Shown here: positions 31,504 through 43,439 of the stretch, in pieces
Position numbering within the stretch: the stretch's first letter is position 1
How the letters are laid out: each line of letters opens with the position of its first letter
From: Raphanus sativus
Lineage: Eukaryota; Streptophyta; Magnoliopsida; Brassicales; Brassicaceae
DNA: 64,000 nt
Assembly: GCF_000801105.2 (NCBI RefSeq)
Contig: NC_079518.1
Location: forward strand, 16,224,800-16,288,799
Direction of reading: 5' to 3'
Program-made: the position numbers and the translations under genes
The notes under the pieces: generated by a model
What the model saw: only the letters and a program-made list of their open reading frames with translations
Database searches by the model: none
What the model was told of the DNA's origin: nothing

Positions 31504-34500
31504 AATAATAAAAGGCAAATTAGGAGAATATATCTAATGGAGGCCCAAAATAGAGATGGGGATCATGATTGACATAAAGAGCTTAATACCCATCATTTAG
31601 GTTTAAATAAGACCTAAAAGCCCTCGATTCCTTTGACACGTTAAACGGCAGCATGCAGTCCTTTCTGACAATTGAAGATATGCTCTAGGATTTTTCTGAC
31701 TCATGTACTGACACAAAAGATAAGACAAAAAGTGGATCTGACACAAAGCATTTCTACTCCACTCATTTCCTCCACTCTCTCATACGCTATTTCTTCTCAC
31801 CCATTCCTTGTTTTACACTTTCTTCTTTCTACGTATTTTTCTATAAAAACATTTCATCCTTTCTTCTTCATCACTTTCTCTGGTTTTTGAATCATCTTTA
31901 TAATTTTTCTATTTATCTTACTAGAAATTTGGTGTTCATCCTCACCTTTTTCATTTCTCAATCGAATTTTTAGAGAAAAAAAAACAAATTAATTCTTTTT
32001 TAAATGTTTTTTCCAAGAACCAGAGAAACTTTAATGAATTCTTCCAATTTCGATGAAGATTCAAAAAATTTGGTGAAAATCCATATTTCATGTAGTGGTG
32101 CATTGAAAATTCAAGAAGAATCCGTTTTTAAAAACTTATGTGTTAGTTGATATTTGTTTAGTTAACTAATATTATTATTCTATTAGCTGTTAAAAACCGG
32201 TTGCAATTATTTAATAAATAATCGGTAAGTTGTTACACAATATTTATCCTTCGCTGATACAAAGTTTGTTAGTAGGTACATTGTTTTGGAGAAGATAACT
32301 TCCAATATATCAACTTATGACAACACTTTTTATATTTTTGGTGTAAAAGAATGATTAAAGTATTATGTATGTTTTCTCATTTTAGCACACTGAATTTTTG
32401 GATATAAATTCTCAATCATAGTCAACAAACTTTATTATATAGTGTTATGGCAGATATAAGAACAACCAAACCATGCATCGTGTAATAAATCGTGAATCCT
32501 AAAATAATAAACTATTTACCAGCTAACAAAACATAAATCGGATAACATATTATGTATCATATAACAAACCATTTATCAAACAAGATTCTTAGACACAAAT
32601 AATGTATCAGTCCATTTAGCAGCTAACAATCCAATTATCAAACAATATACAAGTTGGCAGAGAATTTATCAAACAATTTATCGAAAACACAAATCAAAAA
32701 TCAATTATGGAAAATTCTTTTGTAACAGCTTAGTGTATAAAGTGTACCCGATAACATATTATAGATCCTATAACAAACCATTTATCAAACAAGATTCTAA
32801 CTCATGAATGATGTATCAGTTCATTTAGTAGCTAACAAACCAATTATCATACAATATACAAGATGACATAGAATTTATCAAACCGTTTATCAAAAACACA
32901 AACCAAATATCAATTATGGACAACTCTTTTCCAATATATAGTGTAGCGGTTAGTGAAATTTTTAACAACATCACAAATACATGAAAGCTAATTTATATGC
33001 GGAAATTGATTAATATTGGAGTAACCAAAACATTTAACGGTTAACAAAACAGTGATAAGTAGATTACCCACAAATGAGGTTCAAACTGGAGACTTATACT
33101 CTGAGTGACAGTTAAGCCATAATGAATCATCAGAAGGATAAACTAAAATTACTACAACTATACAAAGTTGTTGTTGCGAATTGACGTTAATTAGTAATAT
33201 ATTAGTTAGTTGCTACTATGCAACCATACATGCATGTTAAGAAATAATTTAAAGTTTATAAAGGAAAATGTTCAACATCTAAAATCGAGAGTGTATAGAT
33301 TCTAGAATATAACCACGAGGCTGTCCGATTGGTTAGTGTCTGGTGCATCAAATACTTCAACATCTAGGATCAGCATCATTGTCTCTTTCTTTATTTCATT
33401 TAGCTTCTTTATTTTTTTATTTTCTTCAGTCTTCATTGGGATGAAATTACTTTTTGTAAGACTTTTAGAAAAAATCAAGTTCTGAAAAACACATATAACC
33501 AAGTATTTAGCAATTAACGACAGTCAATTTCATAGCAGTTAACAAACCATGTTTAAACTAACAATAAATATTTCATTACATCTGAACAATTAAAGAAACA
33601 CTTTTTTTTGTTGCAATAGCTAAAACTTAGCATGTATTAGCTAATGACAACATATTTTATGGCAACTAACAAACTATGTATCAGCTATCAACAACTATCT
33701 TATAACATCATTCATTTTATTGATCAGACATCAGCAGTCGGGATTGTAACAATTAACAAAACATGTTTCCGATAATAAATAATGAAACCAAAAAAATGTA
33801 TCATCTAACAAGTCATGTATTCAAACCATGTAACATCTGAAAAAATATGTAACATTGACATGTTTTGTTAACAAGTTATAACTCTTAGTCTAATGTTACA
33901 AGAACTAATAACGTACATAACAGTGAATACTCATTCTTTATTTTTAAGTCGTGTATCAACTAACAAAATATATATCATATAATAACTCACATATCAACTA
34001 ACAAATCATGTCTTCAACAATGTATCAACTAACAAACTATGTATATAAACATTTGACAACTTGTTAACCGTTACAATTTGTATACATGTTTATAACATGT
34101 AATAATGAAATAAAATTAAAAATTGGCTAATCTAAATAATATCAGATAATTTAAAAGTTATTCACTTCTGAAAAGAACTTCAAGAACACAACTTAAAAGA
34201 ACTTCACTCTTTAGCAGCTTACAAATCTTGGAAAAGACTTCGTAAGTTGCTCCAACTCAAAATCCAATACAATTTTCACCGACGCCGCAAACCACATCTC
34301 TTCTCTGATTTTCACACACACTCAAGGATCAAAACCAAGAAATATATCATCAAAGATAAAATCTTTAAAGAGAAGAATCAAACCAGAAAATGAATTCAAA
34401 GAAAACAGAAAACCATATTTTAAATTCTTTGGCAAAAATTATATCACAAAATCAGATCAAAATAGAATAAGAAAGAAATGGTAAAAATATTTTAAGTGTA

Positions 34501-34893
34501 CCTGAGATAGATTTTTCATCCAATTTTTTAGTTACCAAGATTTTCAGATTTTAAAAACAAGCCATAAACAAAAATAAAATAAAGAGAAAGTAGAGATGTT
34601 GAGAGGAGAAGAGTAGATCGAAAGTCCTCTCTGCTTTTGGTTTGGGAATTGTAAGCGTCAAATTTATTTTTTAATACAATTAAAAAGAGTGAGTTTGGGA
34701 GAAAAAGATGCATCGATTGAAATGAAAAGCTGCTATGCTTGTAAGTTGTCTGACAAATGTCAGAGCCTACTAATATCTACTCAGAAGGACAATAAGGACT
34801 AAACGGAAAAAAACAGTGTTTTTAAGATGGAAGGTAAGTCTTTTAATTATGCTGATGAATGGAGGTATGCCATCCAATTATATCAATAATAAA
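31504..34893. mobile_element. 3.37-kb non-autonomous element with 9-bp target duplication (MULE-like, no clear inverted ends)
   Basis: Compared with copy 2 of the duplication (junction at about 38591-38600), copy 1 carries an insert at 31513-34884. It is flanked by AATAATAAA on both sides (31504-31512 and 34885-34893). A 9-bp target duplication is typical of Mutator-like elements. The ends show no convincing inverted repeats, as in the non-TIR VANDAL group, so that class is an inference. The interior is AT-rich and lacks a transposase frame. It contains many ACAAACCAT/TATCAACTAACAA words and a 209-bp tandem pair at about 32559-32980. The two outer 400 bp include pyrimidine-rich leader-like stretches. 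Confidence 0.6.
32559..32980. repeat. 209-bp direct repeat pair and related AACAAACCAT words
   Basis: ATAACAAACCATTTATCAAA occurs at about 32559 and again at about 32768. Similarity continues through AATGTATCAGTCCATTTAG and ATCAATTATGGA. Related short words recur up to 34050. Confidence 0.75.
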
Positions 34894-35231
34894 GGACTAT
34901 TGGAAGGCTATTCACATACCAGAATGCTGCAAAATTACCGAATGCATCTAACAAAGTCGATGACGTCATAATATGTTCGTTCCAGCATTGTTCAACAACA
35001 AAAACTCACCAAAGTAAAATAAAATTAAATAGATTTTTCACAATTAAAAAAACGGAGAGGTGTAAGTACACAAGTTTTACATTGTGTACAAAGCCCTCTT
35101 TGTTTGTATTGTATACACCAAACCATGTTCTCCTTTTTTTTTCTGTCTTGCATTGCCAATCAAAAAAATCCAATGCACTACTTCAGGCAAAACCCAAAAA
35201 GAAGCAGCAACAAAATTACCAACCAAACACG

Positions 35232-36112
35232 TTAAGCATCATTATTATTCTCACCATCACTATCACCATCACCATCAACTTCAACCTCATCCTTATCCTC
35301 GTCTGCCTTTGTCAATAATTCTTGATCTTGGGCAATCGGAGAGGACTCGGAAGCCTCATCAAGGGACAAGTTGGAGATTTCATCTGTAACAGAGTTTGCT
35401 GTATCTTCGTCAGTAGCATCTTCTGAGGCATTCGACTCTGTATCTGATTGTTGCTGGAGACTCCAGTACATGATGCTAGCAGCCAGAATAAGCATCATCT
35501 TCTGGTTCACATGTTTCACACAAGTAAAATTGACTCAGAAACAAAACCGGAAAAGCATTCAAGCCTGTTTCACTGAAGAGATAATATTACCTCTATGATA
35601 TCCTCAGGCAACAAGAATATGGAGCATCCGAGCTTCCTTGCAACACTGATTATGTACGTGGCGTTCAACTTCTTATCCTCATCTGCTTAAGTGTCGATTC
35701 ACAACCAAACACTAACTCATTCTTTAAAACAGCATAAGACAATTAGAGGAAGTGAAGTTGAAATATAATAGTTTTACCTGTTTCTCCACTGGTAACAAGG
35801 CTCCAGTTGACAACTCTTGGCTCTACCGCAGTCAGAAGCTCCAGAAAGAAGATTCCACTTGACAGATTCTTGTCCTAGAATCAGAGAGGAACAAACATCA
35901 AACTGTTAGGTATCTGAAGAATGTGTATCACATCCGTAATAGGCTGACACATACCCTAAAGCTCTCAGCCTGAGAAGTTCGTCCCACTCGTTTCACTTTC
36001 CTATTCGCCCAGTATAGAATATCGGCATCTGTAATTTCTTTACCTTGCGAGTGAGATCTCAAGTTCTTCAGAAGTTGGAGCATTGTATATCTCATTAGTT
36101 GCCACAGGAAAG
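35232..36112 (-). pseudogene. Fimbrin 3' fragment (last four exons), pseudogene from tandem duplication
   Basis: Exons corresponding to 11-14 of the intact fimbrin are at 36112-35955, 35874-35778, 35682-35591 and 35510-35232. The first three keep the lengths (158, 97, 92) of the functional gene. There is no promoter or N-terminal half, because the duplication breakpoint lies in intron 10 at about 36160. The acceptor of the last exon has changed from CAG to CAT (base 35511), so correct splicing is lost. The acidic tail is shorter than in the intact gene. It is closely similar to the functional copy, so the duplication is moderately recent. Confidence 0.88.
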
Positions 36113-36985
36113 CTGCATAATCATTGTTCAAAAAAAAATATATCAACTTATCAATGCGAGGGATCAAAATGATATGAGAATTATTCATGTTTTCACCAAA
36201 TCTTATGTGTCTTAAAATTTGATATTACAAGCTGGAACCAGACCAAACTTAGATGATCCTATCAATATCCAAACTCAAAGTAATCATTATCACCAGCAAT
36301 GCCTACGGGAAGCTCACCATAGGCCTCGTCAGACATCAGCTTGGTAGTCCCTCAGCCTCAGAGCAACAAGTATGCAAGTCACACCTTGTGGCAGAGATTG
36401 AGGTTTTAGTAAAACTAAATTTACATCACTTAAAAATGTTTATTAATATATTATTTCAATTTTTTATCCATCAATTTTTTTTATAAAGTTATAAAGTTAC
36501 TTTAAAGATCTACTGAACAAAAAATTTATGAAGAAGTCCTTTCTGTTCTCAAGCGAATGGTTATAATTGTAAAACTTAATAAATGTTTTTGTTCGGTCAT
36601 AAAGAATTGTTGTAATTTCATTAACATTTTGGGTTATTTTTACATTTGATTGAATTTGAGATATATTTTGTATTTAAAATCAAGTTTTGAGTCATTTTTG
36701 GCAAATCTCTCTATATATATAATTTTAGAAAATATAAAATCTGATTTGACCGGTTGAATTGATTCAACCAGCCAAACCCATAACTATACCGAGTCTGTAT
36801 CTGATCATGTTTTAAAAACATTGGTAAAACTAAAAAGTAAATGTAATTTTATGTTCAAAACCATTTGAATTTTGTAGTTGTTTTTATTGGTTAAATTAAC
36901 TGTAGTTATTGTTGTTTTTAGGTGTACTAGATATACGATGAATAAAAGTTTGTAATCTCTTGGTGTGTAAAAATCTTAGAACCAA

Positions 36986-37319
36986 CTAGATTTCGATCCG
37001 CACAACCGTGCGGGTGTTGATTTTCATTTTATATACATAAATATTTGGATTGAAGGTAAGGTAAAGAAAATCAAATGTTCAAAATTAGAATGATAGAATT
37101 ACATTTAATAAGGAATGACATAATAATAAGGAATCAAATATCGGTTGTTAACCAATCCGGTTTTGTAAGAGTCGATGGTTATATTAGGAGTGATATATTA
37201 TTAAGCTATATTATTATTAATAAAAAATTACTGATAACTGATTTCTAGTGAGAATTCATTTTTAAAAAAATCACACATTAATTGAAACTGTAACTTCTGT
37301 TTTAATATATAAAATAAGA
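36986..37319 (-). mobile_element. Helitron, 334 bp, unique to duplication copy 2
   Basis: CTAG at 36986 with hairpin CCGCACAACCGTGCGG forms the 3' end. The right end is the reverse complement of TCTTATTTTATATATTAAAA, ending at 37319. Copy 1 has the empty site ACCAATTATTCCGAAC at about 29516-29531 (A 29520 / T 29521), confirming insertion between A and T. Confidence 0.86.
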
Positions 37320-38919
37320 TTATTCTGAATTAGAGAGAGTAAGTATGAATTAAATGATACTTATTAGACTTTAATCTTACATAAAAGACATTATAACTAT
37401 TTAAGACAATTCCTCGCAAAACTCTCTTCTCCTCTTTTCATCTTCTTCTTTTTAATTATGATTTTTTAGATAAACTTTTTTACAAATATAATTACTTTTT
37501 TTTTTGAAACACTCAAATATAATTACTTACAATCATTTTTTTCTCTTAAATCTCAGGCGATTCAAACATGGTGGCTCATACATGATCTCCGTCTTACTTT
37601 CTTCCGATGATAGAATTTCAGATGTGTATTAAGGGCCCATTCAATACTGAGTTTCAGATGTGTAAATCTTATATAAAATTAATGAGTAGTAAATTAAAGA
37701 ATAAATGGATTGACGTTTGGGCCCTAAACGGTCTCTTATGCTACTACGGCAGCAAGGGGGGCCTGAATATATATCTCGGTTCTTGTAAGTTATTTATCAT
37801 GAAAGTTTAAAATGTGACTCCATTATTCTTAAGATGTAACTTCAATTTTCTTACGAATTATGTTCAGTTATGAGATTTGTAGATTTCTAGAAGTATTAGA
37901 TGTAGATAAAGTTTCGCGAATAAGAACTAGTGGATAGGTTTCATAGAAAATAAATGGTGGATAATTTTTATAACCCCAACCGTCCACGGTTAACGGGTCA
38001 TCTACCCCTGTTTACTTGGCCCGTGGATCCCATTCTATTTTATGGGCGGTGCGTTAATTTTTTAAGGTTTAAAATCATTGCCCTGTAATCACCACAATGA
38101 CTTTTCTCCGTGTTTTGTCCTCGTTCGCACGGTATATCGAAACACTTTCTGATATGTTACTCATCTTTCCACTTTTCAGCTCAAATACATTTATCTTTAG
38201 AGTTTTAAACGGATGTATGATGGAAAAAATAAGTAACTTTGATAATATAGGTAACAAAATCAATTCTCTTAAATCTTTCCATATATCACAATTCGGGATG
38301 CTACAGTTTTCGTGGACAAAAAATGGTGGACAAGTTTTCATGGACAAGAGAAAACAAAGTTGACATGGTGAAATTCTTATTGTGAATATTAAATGGTGGC
38401 ACTCTCTATTAACTTCCGATTGATATTGGCTATTCTAAATTTCGTGTTGCCAATTCCCTATCAACTATGTACTGATATTGGTTCTAGTTTTCCCTTTTTA
38501 CTCTTATGATTATGGGTATTTTTAGTTTTTCAGCCAGCTTATGTATTTGTTCTTGTATTTCATGTTTGAATCAATATTTAGGTTTAGATGAATAATGAAG
38601 GACTATTGGAGGCTATTCACATAGCAGAATGCGCACAAACCAAATGCATCTAACAAAGTAGATGACGTCATAATATGTTCCAGCATTGTTCAATAACAAA
38701 AACTCACCAAAGTAAAATAAAATGAAACTGATTTTTCACAATAAAAAAAAAGAGAGGTTTAAGTACACAAGTCTTACATTGTGTACAAAGCCCTCTTTGT
38801 TTGTATACACCAAACCAGGTTCACCATTTTTTTCTGTCTTGCATCGCCATAAAAAATCCAATGCACTACTTCAGGCAAAACCCAAAAAGAAGCAGGAACA
38901 AAATTACCATTCAAACTCG

Positions 38920-41900
38920 TCAAGCATCATTTTTATTCTCACCATCACCATCATCATCACTATCACCATCATCATCACCATCACCATCACCATCAACCTC
39001 ATCCTTATCCTCGTATGCCTTTGTCAATAATTCTTGATCTTGGGCAATCGGAGAGGACTCGGAAGCCTCATCAAGGGACAAGTTGGAGATTGCACCGGTA
39101 ACAGAGTTTGCATCGCCTTCGTCAGTAGCATCTTCTGAGACATTTGACTCTGTGTCTGACTGCTGTTGGAGGCTCCAGTACATAATGCTAGCAGCCAGAA
39201 TAAGCATCATCTTCTGGTTCACCTGTTTCACACAAGTAATTGACTCAGAAATAAACCGGAAAGGCATTCATGCCTGTTTCAATGTAGAGATACTATTTAT
39301 TACCTCAATGATATCCTCAGGTAACAAGAATATGGAGCATCCGAGCTTCCTTGCAACACTGATTATGTACGTGGCGTTCAACTTCTTATCCTCCTCTGTT
39401 TAAGTGTCAATTTACAACCAAACATAACTCAATTCTTTAAAACAGCATAAGACAATTACAGGGAGTGAAGTTGAAATATAATAGTTTTACCTGTTTCTCC
39501 ACTGGTAACGAGGCTCCAGTTGACAACTCTTGGCTCTACCGCAGTCAGAAGCTCCAGAAAGAAGATTCCACTTGACAGATTCTTGTCCTAGAATCAGAGA
39601 GAAGCAAACATCAAACTGTTAGGTATCTGAAAAATGTGTACCACATTCGTAATTGGTTGACACTTACCCTGAAGCTCTCAGTCTGAGAAGTTCGTCCAAC
39701 TCGTTTCACTTTCCTATTCGCCCAGTAAAGAATATCGGCATCTGTAATTTCTTTACCTTGCGAGTGAGATCTCAAGTTCTTCAGAAGTTGGAGCATTGTA
39801 TATCTCATTAGTTGCCACAGAAAAGCTGCATAATCATTGTTCAAAAAGAAAAAAAAATTAACTTATCAATGCGAGAGATATATCTTTTAATAAGCTGATG
39901 AGTTTCATAAAATATCTAATTAGTGTGACATTAAGAAGGACTAACCGAGAAGGAGTTTCTTGTTTCCTTGCACAATGTCGTTACCAGCTACATTTACAAG
40001 GGAGAAGCGCAGCTCTTTCCCAATCTTAATGACTTCATTGCAGTTCTCAACCTTTTTGAATGGCATTTTTATGGGAGGTTTATTTGCTTGTTTCCAGTTG
40101 ACCGAGCCAGGTGAAACTTTATCAAGAACTTCAAGAAGAACCCATCTGAACGTGAATAAGGTTTAGTTAATATACAAGAAGATTTTTTTAAAAAAATATA
40201 CAAAGTTCTGTAGCTTACCCATTCCTAAGATCCTCAAAGACATTGTTGACATAAGTAGCAGTTCCAAGACTGTTAATCCAGAGGCGGAAACATCTTTCTT
40301 CTCGTGAAGTTTCCACATCATCCGTCATCATCTCAGCAAATGACGTCGACTTTGAACTGTCATCAGTCAATCCATTCCTGCATCAAAGAAAATAGCAAAA
40401 ACAGCAATTATTATCAGCTTTCAAAGCACTATCAGAAGGAAAACAACATATTTTATCTTGCAACACATTTGGACATTTAGATAATTAATAAATAGTCCAA
40501 AACCCACTGCAAAGAGTTTGGTAATAACCTGTGTTGAAATATTTGGGCCACAAAAGCAAGGTTAAGATTTGCAGAGCCGTCGACTATATCCTTTGGAGAA
40601 AGGTATCTTTTACAATCCATCTTCTCAGCCTGTTCAAGAACCTTTTTGGCTCTTTCTGTGGGGTCTTTGGTCTCTAATGCCACATGTGAACTGTGTTCTG
40701 GAGCAAGAGCATTAAGCAGATACGCATACGCCTCGCCGTCCTAAGAACACATAAAAGAAAGCAAATGAGAAAGTGGAAAAATGCATCAGTTGTAAGTCAA
40801 GAGCAATGCTTGGTAGAATAAAAGAGAAATATATGAGCAGGTTAAAATTACCTTGACATCAGAAGAAAAATTGGTGACCTGCTTTTCATAACCAGCTTTC
40901 TTGAGATGAAAATTCATCCATTTTAGCAATACTTTTTCAGGAGCCAATCCCATGAGCTCCTCCGCATCCTGCAACGTCATGAAGATATTAATGCATTTTC
41001 ATTATTCTCCTAGAAAGCATTGCATATATATATTACCTGAGTGTCATCCACCAATTGGAAAAGTGAAGGAGTTTTCTTAAAATTGAGATCAGCCAGCATT
41101 TGGATCTGATAACAACAACAACAACAAGAGGAGTTAGTAAGTCTTATAACAAGTCCAATAGATTCCTATAACCTAGAAAAGGAGTACCTTAATAATCTGA
41201 GATATCAACCCAAGTACGAGATATGGCTGCAAAGGAGAAAAAAAAGTCATGAAAATAAATAGATAAATCTTGCAATGTTGTGAATGTATAACTCACTCTT
41301 CCTTCAGCAATGTCCTGTGTTCCAATGTTGACCACAGTGCATCCAATAGCTTTGGCAGAATTGAGACCTAGAGTAAGATTCTCATTCCTCTCCCATGGGT
41401 TGAGTATTTTCTTTGTGTTGATAGCTCGTTCATCAATGGTCCCAGGAACAGCAAGATTTATAAGCTTACTGCAAAAGAAAAAAAAAAGGAACATGAATGA
41501 CTACTAAAAACAAAACAAAAGAAAGAAAAAAAGTAATGCAAAGAGGAAAGGCATTTATATACCACAAAAGAACACCATCTTTAACGAGATCAAAGAAAGC
41601 ATTAGTAGCAGGATCGATAGGAAGGTAAGACTTCAAGAAAGGATCATCTCTCAAGTAACTATTGACATGGGAAACATATGAAGCCTTTTCGGATTCGTTA
41701 ATGGCATGGTGAACAGTGGTGGTGCCACTTTTGAGGAATGAAGAAGAGGCCTTTGATCCTCCTGACTTTTCCACTCCTCGGGCTTGCACACTTAAATAGG
41801 CCTATCAGAAAAAATCAACCAACAAGACATTGCTTAGTTTTAAAAAAAAAATCACTTCAAAACTCAAGGAAGATAGACTGACCCGGAGGAAAGTCTCGAA

Positions 41901-42240
41901 ATCGACTTCTTGATCAGTAATATCAGAATAAGACTCGTCCAATACAGATTTGATCTCATCCTCATCAAAGGTGCCACTAAATGCGTTCAACTTTGCGAAA
42001 ACAGGAGGTAAGTCTCCAACCGTGAAACGATCCAAGAGCGTTTTATTTGAGTTAAACTATATAATAATAATGAAAGTTCCAAGAAGTCAAACATTTCTGT
42101 TATAGATGCTTTTGAATCAAACGTCAAGGAAGGATGTATATTTAAGATTTGACCTTGGATTTAAGGGTACGTAACTCGACTTGTGTGAATTGGCTATGTA
42201 ACCATGGATCAGAGACCACAACACCTACGTAACTTGACAT
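38920..42240 (-). CDS. FIM5: Fimbrin/plastin actin-bundling protein, 14 exons, about 705 aa
   Basis: Exons (minus): 42240-42154, 42056-41883, 41801-41563, 41468-41297, 41226-41188, 41105-41037, 40968-40852, 40740-40529, 40377-40219, 40145-39946, 39825-39668, 39587-39491, 39395-39304, 39222-38920. All junctions fit GT-AG and phases are consistent. The protein starts [14 protein letters not shown]. It has an EF-hand-like N-terminal region, then four calponin-homology domains in two tandem pairs (about residues 120-240, 265-370, 390-500 and 510-620; for example [20 protein letters not shown] and [14 protein letters not shown]), and an acidic tail. Fimbrins cross-link actin filaments into bundles; the Arabidopsis orthologue FIM5 acts in pollen tubes. 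The tail is encoded by an expanded GAT/GGT trinucleotide run and is longer than in the pseudogene copy. A 5' UTR intron acceptor (TTTTGCAG) seems to lie just before the ATG. The symbol follows similarity and gene order (At5g35700). Confidence 0.92.
38931..38998 (-). repeat. Trinucleotide microsatellite coding the fimbrin acidic tail
   Basis: Repeats of GAT, GAC and GGT (ATC/ACC on the plus strand) encode alternating Asp and Gly. The duplicated pseudogene has a clearly shorter version at about 35243-35280, which points to recent expansion or contraction. Confidence 0.75.
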
Positions 42241-42760
42241 TTCCCTCTGCAAAATTTAAATACAATCATACCCCTTAATCACGCAAAGCGACGATTTGAA
42301 CAAATAAAATAGATAATAGAGATCAAAACTTTGAATCTGACGATGGTTGATATGATAATGGATGGGTCTTTTAGAGATGACGCGATTGGGTGTTCATAAC
42401 TAGACAATAGAGCTTAGAGATGGAATGCCATATCGTTGTTCAGACCTTTTAAGATGGGCGAAACAATGGCAGAAATGAATTCAAAGTTTGAAAGAGAGCG
42501 AGCCACCACGACCAATGATGGTGAAGGGGTTGTATTTTTTATTATTTTATTCTTTCTCCCTCTTTTCCTCCAACATTTCGGGTGCAATCTTCATTATTTT
42601 TTTGTAACATTTATATTCTTAATTAGGAATTCCCTTTGTTCAAAAAAAAAAATAGGAATTCCTTATTTATTTATATATGCCCTTTTTCAAAAATAAAATA
42701 AAAAGTTCCTTATTTATTTCGTTATTGTTTTAAATAATGATGATGACGACGATTTTCCTT
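42241..42760. other. Fimbrin 5' region
   Basis: Upstream of the minus-strand fimbrin ATG. A likely 5' UTR intron ends just before the start codon. No other gene is seen; 42540-42720 is T-rich. Confidence 0.4.
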
Positions 42761-43439
42761 CGCTACAAGAAAATACAAGATTAACGACGGCGGTTTTCCT
42801 TGTGAATTCGTAGTAAAAGAAGTGTTAAGAAGAATTAGCGAAAAAAACGTTTCATCATTTATCGTTCGTCGTAATTAATATTTCCTCACCAATTTCTCGT
42901 AAATTAGCGAGGTAAATATTTCTTCGTAAAAAAAAGTAAACATTTTGTCGTAATGACCATGTAATCTTTCCACGTAAGTAGCTCGCTATATTTCCTCGTA
43001 ATTATCACGAAAACAATTCCTCGTAAACTACACGTAAACATTTCGTCGTAATGACCACGTAATGTTTCCACGTAAGGAGCTCACTATATTTCCTCGTAAT
43101 TACCTCGAAAACAAATCCTTGTAATTAACACGGAAATACCACGAAAGCTTTACCTCGTAAACTACACGTAGATACCACAAAATTATTTCCTCGTAATGTA
43201 CTCGTTAAGCAATCCTCGTCATTTCCTCGCAAACTTTCCACGTAAATAAGTCGTAAATTAGCTACGAATTTACTTCGTTTTTTATTTTACAGAATTTTAA
43301 AATATAATTAAAAAAGATAATTAAAATTATTTAATTTATTAATAAACTTATAGTTTAAAATAAAAATAAATAAGAAAATATTTTGTGTATAATAAGTTTT
43401 GAATTTATAATACCAACCGAAAAAAGAACTAAGGGTCAT

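Larger units (their letters stand above)
28705..36160. repeat. Tandem duplication copy 1 (spacer plus fimbrin 3' third)
   Basis: This copy starts just after the IQD gene and ends in fimbrin intron 10, where it joins the start of copy 2 (36161-39875). It contains a Helitron (29588-30295) and a 3372-bp element (31513-34884) absent from copy 2. Subtracting these, it is about 3.37 kb, close to the net length of copy 2. The order spacer, fimbrin 3' part, spacer, fimbrin identifies a direct tandem duplication. Confidence 0.88.
36161..39875. repeat. Tandem duplication copy 2
   Basis: Homologous to 28705-36160 minus its insertions; it runs into intron 10 of the intact fimbrin. It contains its own Helitron (36986-37319) absent from copy 1. 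Shared markers include AGATGATCCTATCAATATCC (28800 and 36250), AAGGGCCCATTCAATACTGA (30536 and 37631) and CCGTGGATCCCAT (30931 and 38021). Confidence 0.88.

Noticed and set aside
35082..35389. Plus-strand open frames near the fimbrin pseudogene tail
   Set aside because: They are antisense to the acidic-tail exon and arise from its trinucleotide repeats.
36253..36486. Small protein in the duplicated spacer
   Set aside because: The matching copy at 28800-28955 is interrupted and differs in frame, so there is no evidence of coding constraint.
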